From positions 62,001-126,000 of the forward strand of contig NZ_JAASQL010000002.1 of the NCBI RefSeq assembly GCF_011762155.1: 64,000 nucleotides of DNA, given 5' to 3'. The notes beneath the pieces are model-generated. The model was not told the DNA's origin. It ran no database searches and saw nothing but the letters and a program-made list of their open reading frames with translations. This document shows, one piece after another, positions 1-9,800 of the stretch (its first letter is position 1; each line of letters begins with the position of its first letter). Source of the DNA: Wenyingzhuangia heitensis (GTDB lineage Bacteria; Bacteroidota; Bacteroidia; Flavobacteriales; Flavobacteriaceae). Position numbers and translations under genes: made by a program.

Positions 1-1145
1 TTTCTAGGGATGTCTCTTTTGTCGATAGACAAACCTACACTTGTACCAACGCTAAGTTTTCCTTTTTTGTAAGTTGTGTTAGAGCGGGTGTTGAATCTTT
101 CATAGTTAGAGTTTAATTGCAACCCTTTCTGATTGAAAATTCCCATCGTAACATTGTAAGTAAGTTCTTTAGTACCACCAGAAACACTAGTGTTGTAATT
201 ATGAACATATGCTTGGTCATTAAATATTAATTTATTTAAATCAGTATCATTTTGTAATGCATATGGGTTTTGTAGTGTAGGTATTCTTAAATCTGCATCT
301 ACATTTCCAGTAGTGTTTCTAAAGCTTACTGTGTTTACATACAATTGTTCCGTTGCGTTTAGTAAAGGAATAGCCGGTTTTCTTAATTGAATAGCAGAAC
401 TACCATTAAAACGTACTTTTAAAGTTCCTGCTTCTCCTTTTTTTGTTGTTATTAAAATTACCCCAGCGGCACCACGTGCTCCATAAATAGCAGTAGAGGC
501 AGCATCTTTTAAAATATCTATAGTCTCAATTTCACTTGGCGGAATTCTAGGGTCTCCATCTTGAATAATGTTATCTACTACATACAAAGGTGTATTGTCT
601 CCACCTACAGAAGTAATACCACGAATTAAAATTTCAGATTCTCCCCCTGGAGTAGAAGGAGCAACTACGTTAACTCCTGATACTTGTCCTTGTAAAGCAG
701 ATCCTAAATCTGAAGTAACAATTTTTTCTAGCTCTTCAGCTTCTACTCTGGCAACAGCTCCTGTTAATTCTTTCTTTTTAACAGAACCGTATCCAATAAG
801 TACTACATCGTTTAAGTTTTCTACGTTACTTTTTAATGTAATGTTTAACGTTGGGTTTTTTACGGTTAAGGTTTTGTTTTCAAATCCTAAATAAGTGAAT
901 TTAAGAATGTCTCCTTTTTTTGCGTTAATAATGTATTGACCATCAAAGTCTGAAGTAGTAATTATTTTGGTACCCAATTTATAAATATTGGCACCAATTA
1001 ATGGTTCTCCGTTTTCATCAACAATAGTTCCTGTAGTTTTTTTAAAGGATTGTGCTTGTGATTGAAAACAGACTAATGAAAACATTATAAATAGCATTAA
1101 TATGCTTTTTATAATGATTAATCTTGAAAAAATAAAATTTATCAT
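1..1145 (-). CDS. SusC/RagA-type TonB-dependent receptor, N-terminal part (runs off the window)
   Basis: This is the first 381 or so codons of an outer-membrane TonB-dependent transporter that would import oligosaccharides. Reading leftwards from the ATG at 1145, there is a hydrophobic signal peptide ending near QSQAQS. A carboxypeptidase-regulatory-like domain follows (GxxTIVDENGEPLIGANIY, then TTSDFDGQYIINAKKGD), and then the plug domain with VLIGYGSVKKKELTGAV, LQGQVSGVNVV and GAAGVILITT, which are classic SusC signatures. The barrel lies outside the window. The plug is strikingly similar to the second SusC of this window at 11425, so the two look like paralogues. The gene diverges from the GH127 gene across a 484-bp spacer and is probably part of the same polysaccharide locus. 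A SusD partner would be expected further left. Family assignment is secure; the substrate is inferred only. Confidence 0.93.
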   Translation of the reverse strand, partial: MINFIFSRLIIIKSILMLFIMFSLVCFQSQAQSFKKTTGTIVDENGEPLIGANIYKLGTKIITTSDFDGQYIINAKKGDILKFTYLGFENKTLTVKNPTLNITLKSNVENLNDVVLIGYGSVKKKELTGAVARVEAEELEKIVTSDLGSALQGQVSGVNVVAPSTPGGESEILIRGITSVGGDNTPLYVVDNIIQDGDPRIPPSEIETIDILKDAASTAIYGARGAAGVILITTKKGEAGTLKVRFNGSSAIQLRKPAIPLLNATEQLYVNTVSFRNTTGNVDADLRIPTLQNPYALQNDTDLNKLIFNDQAYVHNYNTSVSGGTKELTYNVTMGIFNQKGLQLNSNYERFNTRSNTTYKKGKLSVGTSVGLSIDKRDIPR

Positions 1146-1629
1146 AATTAGTTAGTTAAAATTAGAGTTGCTTACTTTTTAAATAAGCTAGTTTTGGTTT
1201 TTTAAATAATGACACTTTATTGATGTGTAATTGTTTTAAATGGCAACTTTTCTTTTGATTGAATAGTTGTTGGTTTTTTGGGTTTTTTATTGTTTTTTTT
1301 ATAATTAAAAAGGTTTGTATTGTGTTATATAGCAAAATAATAGCTTTTTAATTGTTGATTCGTTACAGTATTTTGCAATTATTAGTACTATTTTGATGTT
1401 TTGTTATAAAAACAATCTTTGAGCTTATATAGGTTAATTGCTACTTTACAGTAGTAAACAAATTACAGTACAATATTGACTTGAATTAAACGAATCGTTT
1501 TTTAAATTATCATAGAGGTAAGCTTTTGTTTAAGTTTGTGTTAAAAAATAAAGACATAATATGTCATAGTTATTTTTTTAATCTGTGTTTTTTAGCAAAA
1601 GCATAATTATTAATGAATTTGAATTTACC
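1146..1629. promoter_or_regulatory. Divergent promoter region with three TTACAGTA repeats
   Basis: This 484-bp gene-free, very AT-rich spacer separates the minus-strand SusC gene from the GH127 gene. The octamer TTACAGTA occurs three times on the plus strand, at 1363-1370, 1446-1453 and 1463-1470. The last two are 17 bp apart, which suits a direct-repeat site for an AraC-type regulator such as the nearby HTCS. A near-palindrome AAACGAATCGTTT lies at 1488-1500. No convincing TAnnTTTG promoter was found in it. The regulatory role is inferred from the repeats and from the divergent layout. Confidence 0.4.
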
Positions 1630-3648
1630 ATGAGAAAAATTGTTTTAGGACTTGTTAGTTTGCTAGTATTAAATGTTGTTAATGCTCAACAAAAAGGGAT
1701 TATGAATACTACAAATAGTCCCAATGTAAAATTTAAAAGTATAGATATTGGAGACTGTACTTGGACAGAAGGTTTTTGGGCTGATAAGTTTAAAGTAGCC
1801 GAAGAAACAATGGTTCCTTATATGGGGGAATTGTTAACAGGAGATGTAGGTCATGCGCTTAATAACTTTAAAATAGCAGCAGGCCTAAAAGAAGGAGTAC
1901 ATAAAGGAATGAAATGGCATGATGGAGATTTTTATAAATGGATAGAAGCTTCTATGTATATATATGCTCAAAATAAAGATCCTAAAATAGTAAAAGAGTT
2001 AGATGAATATATTGCTATTATAGGAAAAGCTCAAGCTTCTGATGGTTATATACAAACTCAAGTTCAGGCTTCTAATTTAAAAAGATTTGGAAACAGACAA
2101 TATCATGAAATGTACAATGCCGGACATTTGTTTACATCGGCATGTATTCATTATAGAATTACAGGGAAAACCAACTTTTTAAACATTGCCATAAAGCAAG
2201 CAGACTTTTTGTACAAAACGTTTATGCCAGAACCTAAGGGAGATTTAAAACGTTTTGGATTCAACCAAACTCAAATAATGGGATTGGTAGAGTTGTATAG
2301 AACAACCAAAGATGAACGTTATTTAAAATTAGCAGAATTGTTTATTAATTTAAGAGGTAAATTAAAGGTTGAGCCAACAAAAGTATCTAGCCATAAGTTT
2401 ATGGGTGATATGGTTCAAGAACGTACTCCTTTAAGAAAAGCAAAAACGGCAGAAGGGCATGCCGTATTGGCTTTGTATTTTTATGCAGGAGCAGCAGATG
2501 TATATGCAGAAACTGGAGAACAAGCTTTGGTTGATGCGTTAGATAGATTGTGGAGTAATGTGGTGAATAAAAAAATGTATGTAACAGGAGCTGTTGGGCA
2601 AACACACCACGGAGTATCTTCTCATGTAGATATGGTACACGAAGGTTTTATTAACGAATACATGATGCCTAACTTAACCGCTTACAATGAAACATGTGCT
2701 AATATTTGTAATTCTATGTTTAGTTACCGTATGTTAGGTTTACACGGAGAAGCAAAGTATGCAGATGTTATGGAGTTGGTATTGTTTAACAGTGCTTTGT
2801 CTGGAATTAGTGTTGAGGGGAAAGATTATTTTTATGCAAATCCATTACGTGTAAGTCACAAAGGTTACGATCCAGGAAACGATACAGAGTTTGATGTTCG
2901 TCAGCCTTATATTCCATGTTTTTGTTGTCCGCCAAACTTAGTGCGTACTATTGCAAAATTATCAGGATGGGCATATAGTTTAACGAATAATGGAGTGGCT
3001 GTAAATTTATTTGGAGGAAATAAATTATCTACAAAATTATTAGATGGTTCTAAGTTCGAATTGATTCAAGAAAGTCAATACCCTTGGAACGGAGCCGTAA
3101 AATTAACGGTTAAGAAAAGTAAAAGAGAAGCTTTTGATATTTTAGTAAGAATACCAGAGTGGGCAAAAGGATCTAAAATTTTAGTGAATGGTAAAACAGC
3201 AGAGGTTGAGGTAAAAGCAGGAACTTATGCAACTATCAATCGTAAATGGAGAAAAGGAGATGTTGTTTCTTTAGATATGCCGATGGATATTAAATTATTA
3301 GAAGGAAACCCGTTAATAGAAGAAGTAAGAAATCAAGCAGCTGTTAAAAGAGGACCTGTAGTGTATTGCGTAGAAACACCAGATTTACCAAAAAACACTG
3401 AAGTTTTAGATGTGTATTTACCCTTTGATTCAGAATTAACAGCTAATTATAAACCAGGTTTTTTAGGTGGAGTAACTACAATTTCTGGAAAATTGGCAAT
3501 ACGTAAAGATAAAAATGAAGAGATGTATAACGAAGTAACTAAACCAATATGGGAGACCCAAAATGTAGAGTTAGTTCCTTATTTTTCTTGGGCAAATAGA
3601 GGAGTAAGTGAAATGTCTGTTTGGTTGCCTGTTCTTTGGAATAAGTAA
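1630..3648 (+). CDS. Secreted GH127-family (DUF1680) glycoside hydrolase
   Basis: This 672-residue exported enzyme belongs to GH127/DUF1680, whose members are zinc-dependent retaining beta-L-arabinofuranosidases or, in some marine flavobacteria, 3,6-anhydro-D-galactosidases. I start it at 1630 because that Met opens a clean signal peptide (MRKIVLGLVSLLVLNVVNAQ); an in-frame ATG at 1585 would add a charged tail. The family site is visible: E338 in VHEGF lines up with the acid/base Glu, E354 and C356 in NETC with two zinc ligands, and C432 (nucleophile) and C433 in CFCCPPN with the rest of the cluster. The N-terminal part is the (alpha/alpha)6 barrel, and the end is beta-rich. It is followed by a DUF4380-like protein and a sulfatase, so it probably trims a decorated galactan or arabinose-containing glycan in the periplasm. 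The intact cysteines favour the arabinofuranosidase mechanism, but the substrate is open. Confidence 0.88.
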   Translation: MRKIVLGLVSLLVLNVVNAQQKGIMNTTNSPNVKFKSIDIGDCTWTEGFWADKFKVAEETMVPYMGELLTGDVGHALNNFKIAAGLKEGVHKGMKWHDGDFYKWIEASMYIYAQNKDPKIVKELDEYIAIIGKAQASDGYIQTQVQASNLKRFGNRQYHEMYNAGHLFTSACIHYRITGKTNFLNIAIKQADFLYKTFMPEPKGDLKRFGFNQTQIMGLVELYRTTKDERYLKLAELFINLRGKLKVEPTKVSSHKFMGDMVQERTPLRKAKTAEGHAVLALYFYAGAADVYAETGEQALVDALDRLWSNVVNKKMYVTGAVGQTHHGVSSHVDMVHEGFINEYMMPNLTAYNETCANICNSMFSYRMLGLHGEAKYADVMELVLFNSALSGISVEGKDYFYANPLRVSHKGYDPGNDTEFDVRQPYIPCFCCPPNLVRTIAKLSGWAYSLTNNGVAVNLFGGNKLSTKLLDGSKFELIQESQYPWNGAVKLTVKKSKREAFDILVRIPEWAKGSKILVNGKTAEVEVKAGTYATINRKWRKGDVVSLDMPMDIKLLEGNPLIEEVRNQAAVKRGPVVYCVETPDLPKNTEVLDVYLPFDSELTANYKPGFLGGVTTISGKLAIRKDKNEEMYNEVTKPIWETQNVELVPYFSWANRGVSEMSVWLPVLWNK

Positions 3649-3672
3649 TCAGCTATAAGCTTTAGTTCTTTT

Positions 3673-3726
3673 AAAAAAAAAACAGGTGTTTCTTTGTCAT
3701 AAAAGTAACTACCTGTTTTTTTTTTT
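3673..3726 (+). terminator. Rho-independent terminator after the GH127 gene
   Basis: An A-rich arm ending in ACAGGT (to 3687) pairs with ACCTGT from 3711, followed by a run of about twelve T. The loop is about 23 nt. It ends the GH127 unit 25 bp after the stop codon, so the downstream DUF4380-like and sulfatase genes probably have their own promoter or depend on read-through. Confidence 0.7.
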
Positions 3727-3821
3727 AATATGTTGAAAAAGTGTTGTTTGTAGTGTATATACATCCATAGAATAATAGGTTATTGTACTAATTTTCTACT
3801 CTAATTTAATAACTAAAATAG

Positions 3822-5267
3822 ATGAAAACGATCAAGGTGTTTTTCTTAATCTCTTTCTTGTTTATGACGAGTTTGTTCTCTCAAAATAAGGCAAGTATTA
3901 CTGTAGTAAAGAATTATAAAAATTGGAATTGGAAAGAAGTATACGTAGCTAAAAACCCATATATAAGTGTGGCTGTTGTTCCTCAAGCAGCAGGTAGAAT
4001 TTTAGAATATAATCTAGGAGAAGTACCATCTTTATGGATTAATCCTAAATTAATGGGGAAAAGTTTTGCACCTACCGATGAGGTTAAAATGCAAGAGTGG
4101 AGAAATTTTGGAGGTTATAGATTAGTTCCTTTGCCTATAGAAAATTGTTCGGTAGATAAAGATGGAAATACAGCGAAACGTTGGCCACCACCTGCTATTA
4201 TTGGAGACAGTCCTTACAAAGTAGAAAAAGGAATGGATAAAAAAGGTAATGAAACAATTGAGGTAACTTCTGGAATACAAGATTTGCCCGTTCCATCGTA
4301 CAATGGAAAATTAAAACGTTTTGTATATCCCAATAAAATAGAAGAAAAGCTAGAATATAGTAGAAGTCTATATATAGAACCTAATTCTAGTTTGGTGCAC
4401 ATCAATCATCATCTTAAAAATGTGGGAGATAAAGAAATGAAACGAGGAATTATGATTTCTAGTCAGCATGTATCTAGAAGTAAACCAGAATTAACAGACG
4501 GAGAAAATTTTGTGGCCTATATTCCTTTTAGTAAAGAATATTTGTTGCCTAATGGAAAACAATACCAAGTAATGTCAAGTCCAGAAGCTAGATGGAAATA
4601 TATTAACAAAAATCGATTTAAGTTAAATAAAAATAACCCAGAAGATGTAGCAAAATATTACAATCATGGAACTAACTGGAAAGGAGAAGTTGCTCCAGGA
4701 ATTTATGAAGTGGAGTATGATTATAATTTAATGGCTGGTTTTCATATTGTTTCCTCAGAATCTTGGATATGCTATGTGAACAAAACAAATAACACCGCTT
4801 TTGCAAAAATGATGGAACCTTACGATACTTCTTTAGCGTACGATCATGGTTTGAATATGGCTATTTTTTGTAGCGGATTAGAAACAGGTTACTTAGAAAC
4901 AGAAGTAAAAACTCCTTTATACAATTTAAAACCTTCAGAAAGTTTTGATTATAAAGAAATTCATGGAGCTGCAAAAATTCAGAATACACCTGTATTAGCA
5001 GTTACTATGGCTGGAATTACCACTCAGAAATTGAATTGTGAAAACGGACAGGTTTTAGGAAGTTATGGAATATTTGTAGCATCATCTGCCTACTTAGTTG
5101 CAGAAAATGAAAAGGGAGTTGAAATTGATAGGATATTTATAGAAAAAGTAAACCCATTACAACCACTTAATGTACATGTACATTATACAAAATTGTTTAA
5201 CAAACTAAAAATAGTATTGGTTGATGGAGATAATAAAGAGTACGAATTAGATAAATTTAACAAGTAA
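3822..5267 (+). CDS. Secreted DUF4380-like beta-sandwich protein of the polysaccharide locus
   Basis: This 481-residue protein has a signal peptide cleaved near SLFSQNK. The stretch PYISVAVVPQAAGRILEYNLG, then NFGGYRLVPLP and KRWPPPAIIGD, resembles the DUF4380 family, whose fold is that of galactose mutarotases and is beta-sandwich in nature. The later part (ISSQHVSRSKPELTD, LETGYLETEVKTPLYNLKP) continues that pattern. DUF4380 members occur in polysaccharide loci, but I know of no firm enzymatic role. The stop codon is only 4 bp from the start of the sulfatase, so the two are certainly co-transcribed and may act on the same oligosaccharide. It could be a glycoside hydrolase, an epimerase or a binding protein. 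The domain call rests on recalled motifs rather than a search. Confidence 0.7.
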   Translation: MKTIKVFFLISFLFMTSLFSQNKASITVVKNYKNWNWKEVYVAKNPYISVAVVPQAAGRILEYNLGEVPSLWINPKLMGKSFAPTDEVKMQEWRNFGGYRLVPLPIENCSVDKDGNTAKRWPPPAIIGDSPYKVEKGMDKKGNETIEVTSGIQDLPVPSYNGKLKRFVYPNKIEEKLEYSRSLYIEPNSSLVHINHHLKNVGDKEMKRGIMISSQHVSRSKPELTDGENFVAYIPFSKEYLLPNGKQYQVMSSPEARWKYINKNRFKLNKNNPEDVAKYYNHGTNWKGEVAPGIYEVEYDYNLMAGFHIVSSESWICYVNKTNNTAFAKMMEPYDTSLAYDHGLNMAIFCSGLETGYLETEVKTPLYNLKPSESFDYKEIHGAAKIQNTPVLAVTMAGITTQKLNCENGQVLGSYGIFVASSAYLVAENEKGVEIDRIFIEKVNPLQPLNVHVHYTKLFNKLKIVLVDGDNKEYELDKFNK

Positions 5268-5271
5268 TAAA

Positions 5272-6717
5272 ATGAAAAATAAATTGAAAAAAAAAGGTCT
5301 AAGTTTTTTAGCAATTGTATGGACTATTACAAGTGTTTTTGCACAAGATAAAAGACCTAATATACTCGTTATATTATGTGACGATTTGGGGTATGCAGAC
5401 GTAGGTTTTAATGGATCGAAAGATATTATTACTCCCAATATAGATGCTTTGGCACATCATGGAACTATATTTTCATCAGCCTATGTAGCACATCCATTTT
5501 GTGGTCCAAGCAGAACTAGTATTATGACAGGACAATATTCTCATGCCATGGGGGCACAATTTAATTTGATCAGAAATAGCGAAAAATACAATTTAGGAAT
5601 TCCGTTAACCGAGAAATTCATCAGTAAAGAATTGCAACAAGCAGGTTATTTTACAGGAGCAATAGGAAAATGGCATTTAGGGTCTAACGAACAGTTTCAT
5701 CCGAATAAACGTGGTTTTGATGAGTTTTATGGTTTTTTAGGAGGTGGACATAGGTATTTTCCAGAGCAGTACAGACCTATTTATGAGAAACAAAAAGCAG
5801 CAGGAAATAAAGATATTTTTGATTATTTAACGCCCTTAGAATACAATGGGACACAAGTAAAAGAAACAGCATATATTACCGATGCATTTTCTAGAGAAGC
5901 CATTACGTTTGTAAATAAAGCTGCTCAAAAAAAAGAACCTTTCTTTTTGTATTTGGCCTATAATGCACCACACCTTCCTTTAGAAGCAAAAGAAGAAGAT
6001 ATAAAAGTGTTTACATCTATTAAAGATAAAAACCGTAGGACTTATGCTGCTATGGTATATGCTGTAGATAGAGGTGTAGGGGAGTTGGTAAAAACCTTAA
6101 AAGAAAAAAATGAGTTTGAAAATACATTGATTGTTTTTTTAAGTGATAATGGTGGAAAGTTAGGAGTAGGATCTGCCAATAACAATCCTTTAAAAGAAGG
6201 AAAAGGAAGTGCTTATGAAGGGGGTTTTAGAGTTCCAATGTTTTTTCATTGGCCTAAAAAAGTTAAAGCAGGAAAAGTCTTTGAACACCCTGTGTCTTCT
6301 ATAGATTTTTACCCCACGTTTGCAGGTTTGGCAAAAGCTGATATGTCTAAAAACAAAAAGCTTGCAGGTAAGGATGTTTGGTGTAGTGTTAAAGCAAATA
6401 AAAATCCGCACAAAGATGAGATGCTTTATATATTAAGACATAGAACAGGATTGAGCGATGTAGCTGCAAGAAAAAATGAATGGAAAGCTTTAAAAGTAGG
6501 AACTCAAAAATGGAAGTTATTTAATATTGTAAAAGATATTAGAGAAGAACATGACTTGAGTACTCAACATCCAGAAATTTTAAAAGGATTGGTTTCTGAA
6601 GCAGAAAGATGGAGTAATACGCATGCAGAACCTAAATGGTTTCATTCTTTGGAAGAAGGTGAGTTGTGGAAACAATATAATATGCCTAGGTTTGAGGAAA
6701 CGTTTTTATTGAAATAA
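5272..6717 (+). CDS. Exported formylglycine-dependent sulfatase (S1 family)
   Basis: This 481-residue type I sulfatase would remove sulfate esters from a polysaccharide or its oligosaccharides in the periplasm. A signal peptide ends at SVFAQ. The metal-binding D37-D38 lie in ILCDDLGYADVG. The modification motif is C77-G-P-S-R in CGPSRTSIMTG, where C77 would become formylglycine by an anaerobic or FGE-type maturase not seen in this window. A second metal pair lies in FLSDNGG. The length is normal for the family. Subfamily (for example S1_7, S1_17 or S1_19, which include carrageenan sulfatases) cannot be set by eye. The gene follows the DUF4380-like gene by 4 bp and is closed by a strong terminator. 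A sulfatase here implies that the locus targets a sulfated, hence probably algal, glycan. Confidence 0.95.
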   Translation: MKNKLKKKGLSFLAIVWTITSVFAQDKRPNILVILCDDLGYADVGFNGSKDIITPNIDALAHHGTIFSSAYVAHPFCGPSRTSIMTGQYSHAMGAQFNLIRNSEKYNLGIPLTEKFISKELQQAGYFTGAIGKWHLGSNEQFHPNKRGFDEFYGFLGGGHRYFPEQYRPIYEKQKAAGNKDIFDYLTPLEYNGTQVKETAYITDAFSREAITFVNKAAQKKEPFFLYLAYNAPHLPLEAKEEDIKVFTSIKDKNRRTYAAMVYAVDRGVGELVKTLKEKNEFENTLIVFLSDNGGKLGVGSANNNPLKEGKGSAYEGGFRVPMFFHWPKKVKAGKVFEHPVSSIDFYPTFAGLAKADMSKNKKLAGKDVWCSVKANKNPHKDEMLYILRHRTGLSDVAARKNEWKALKVGTQKWKLFNIVKDIREEHDLSTQHPEILKGLVSEAERWSNTHAEPKWFHSLEEGELWKQYNMPRFEETFLLK

Positions 6718-6731
6718 AGCATATAATAAAG

Positions 6732-6765
6732 AAAAAAAAAGCAACCAGTTGGTTGCTTTTTTTTT
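6732..6765 (+). terminator. Rho-independent terminator after the sulfatase
   Basis: The stem GCAACCAGTTGGTTGC, flanked by nine A on the left and nine T on the right, lies 14 bp after the sulfatase stop codon. It separates the enzyme genes from the HTCS gene. Confidence 0.88.
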
Positions 6766-6820
6766 GTGAAACGGATTTAATAATTATCAAATCGGTACAA
6801 TTTTAATTATATATTTATAA

Positions 6821-6828
6821 TATATTTG
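6821..6828 (+). promoter_or_regulatory. Probable -7 element of the HTCS promoter
   Basis: TATATTTG matches the Bacteroidota -7 consensus TAnnTTTG and lies 17 bp before the HTCS start codon. The -33 region (TTTT at 6801-6804) is weak. It supports separate low-level transcription of the regulator after the sulfatase terminator. Confidence 0.45.
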
Positions 6829-6845
6829 TTTTCAAACCAAAAAGA

Positions 6846-9800
6846 ATGAATAAAAAGAATGCACTAATACTGCTGTTTCTTGTATTTACCTGTGTTATTT
6901 TTTCACAAGAGTCTAAGCTAAATAAATTTAAAACCCTTAACATATCCAATGGATTAACCCATAACGGAGTTACTTCTATTTTTGAAGATTCTAGAGGTTT
7001 TGTTTGGATAGGGACTTATGATGGGTTAAATAAGTACGATGGATTTAAAATTAAACAGTATAAGAATACTTATAAAAAAGAAATTTTAACGAGTAATAGA
7101 GTACGTTGTTTAAATGAAGATGAGTCTGGTAATTTATTAATTGGTACCGATAAAGGTCTTTCTATTTACAATTTAGAAACGGAAGAGTTTTCTAAAATAT
7201 TTAGTAATACATTTAAAAGTGTTTTAAAAGAACCCATAATTAGAAGCATTACAATTCATCCAGATACGGAAGAGATTATATGTGCTACCGAGGGAGAAGG
7301 ATTACTTGTTTTTAATAAAGATTTTAGCTTTCAGGGGCAGTATCATCTTTTTAACTCAAACAATAATGTAAAAAGAAATATAATTTTTAATGGAATTTCT
7401 TTAGATAATGAAAACTATTTATTTGCAACCTCTGGTTATTTATTACAGTTTAACATTGTTACGAAAAAAATAAATTTTCTAGATATAGAAGGAGTTTTTA
7501 GTACTAGTTTTATAAATAGATTAGATGAGGATACTTTTTATGTAGGAAAAAATGCTGGGGGAGTTGCGTTTATAGATTATAAACTAATCAATAAAAAATA
7601 TGTATTTACAGCCCAAGATGCACTATTAAAACAATTTCGTTTTTTTTGTGCTAATATAGATTACAATAACAAGTTATGGTTGGGAGATACTAGAAATGGG
7701 ATTGTAAAAATAAAAGATGCTCAACAGTTTTATAACTCAAAAAACACAATAGTATCAGATAAAAATTTTTCTCTAGAAAAAACAAGAATGAGTACCATTA
7801 AAACCTTTAACAAAAGATATTGTTGGGTAGGTTCTTTTGATAATGGAGTTACGATTATAGATTTAAAAGAAAATCCATTTCGTTATGAAAAACTAAAACT
7901 GAGTAATTTTTTAGATCTAGTTCCTTTAAGTAAAAACAAGTTTTCTTTAGGAGCTACTGGTGATATGCTTAAAACGTATGATGTGACCACCAAGCAATAT
8001 GATATTTTTGAAGCCAATTTGACTAAGTGGGAAAGAAATAAAGCATGTATTATGTTGTCAGATTCTAGAAACGATAGATGGATTGGGTTTTCTGGAGGCA
8101 ATAAAGAAGTAATTGCTAGAGTAAAAAAAGGAAGTTCTAAAGTGGAAAGAATTTTATTATCTAATAAATATCAAGGTGGAATTAAAGATGTTGTAGAAGA
8201 TAAGAGTGGGAATATTTGGGTCGCCTATGAATACAATATTTATAAAATTAATATAGATACCAATGGTACTTTTTTAAGTAAAGAAAGTCTTAAGGAAAAT
8301 GTAGCTTTTAAAAATAAAAGTTATTCAACATATAAATATTTATACATAGATCCTTTATATAATTTTTTATGGATAGGAGATAAAGTTAGTGGATTATTAA
8401 GAGTTGAATTAAAAAAAGAAGTTCCTTTAAAAGAATTGGTAATAGATAATTATATAGCAGACAAACATGAGCCATATGCTATTTCTAATAATTTTGTAAC
8501 TTCTATTGTTAGATTGCCCAACAATCAATTATGGATTGGTACTGAAGGAGGTGGGATTTGTAAAGTAGAAAATAGTAATAAAACTCCTAAATTTATTCCG
8601 TTTACAGAAAAGGAAGGATTGTCTAATAATGTGGTGAAAAGTATTATTGCGGATGAGGATCAAAATTTATGGATTTCTACCAATATAGGATTGAATAAAT
8701 TTGATGTTAAAAAGAATACTTTTAGAAGTTTTACTTTAGAAGATGGATTGCCTTTTGAAGACTTTCATTACAACTCTATAAAACTATCCGAAGATCAATT
8801 TGTTTTTGTTGGAAACCATGGTTTTTGTTATTTTAATCCCAAAAAAATAATTCAAAAAGAACCTTTGCCAAGAGTAGAGTTTGGTGATTTTAGAATTTAT
8901 AATAAAGTTGTAAAACCAAGAGACACCCTTGAAGGAAAAATTGTTCTACAAAAACACTTAACCAATGGAACTCATATAGAATTAAATCACAATCAAAATG
9001 TTTTTTCTGTAGAGGTAGTTCCGTTGCATTACTCTAGTTACAAAAACCGTTTTATAAAATATAAATTAACCCCTTTACATCAAAATTGGATTGAATTAAA
9101 AAGTGGTCAAAATTTAATTGAGTTTAATGGATTGCAATCAGGAAATTATAAATTGCAAGTAAAAGCATCTAACTCAATACAAGAATGGACAACTCCCAAG
9201 GAGTTGAAAATTGAAATACATCCTGAATTTTGGAAATCTAATATTGCATATGTTTTATATGTGTTGTTCGGATTTTTAATTATTTATATAGTCTTTCAAA
9301 TTTTCTTTAAAATTCAAAAACTAAATCACAATTTAGAAATAGAGCAATTAGAAATAGATAATTTAAAAGATTTAAACGAATCTAAACTTCGATTTTTCTC
9401 CAATATTACTCACGAAATAAAAACTCCGGTAACATTAATATCTGGACCTGTAGACTTTTTATTATCAAAAATAAAAGCAGGAGAACAGGTAGATGTTGTA
9501 GATAAATTAGGAATTGTACAAAGGCAATCAAAAAGAATATCTCAACTGATAGATCAAGTAAATCAATTTCAAAAATCGGATGAACGACAATTAAAGATGA
9601 ATTATGAAACATTTTGTTTTGATACTTTTTTAGGAAATTTATCTACAGATTTTAATTTTTTAGCTCAAAAAGAAAACAAACAATTGGTTATAAATAGCGG
9701 AAATAACAAAACAATTTATGTTTCTGCAGATAAAGATAAAATAGAAAAAGTATTTAATAATTTATTTAGTAACTCTTTTAAATACACAAAAGCCAAAGAT

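Noticed and set aside
568-894. A 108-codon plus-strand ORF
   Set aside because: It is the opposite strand of the SusC plug region, which has strong family signatures.
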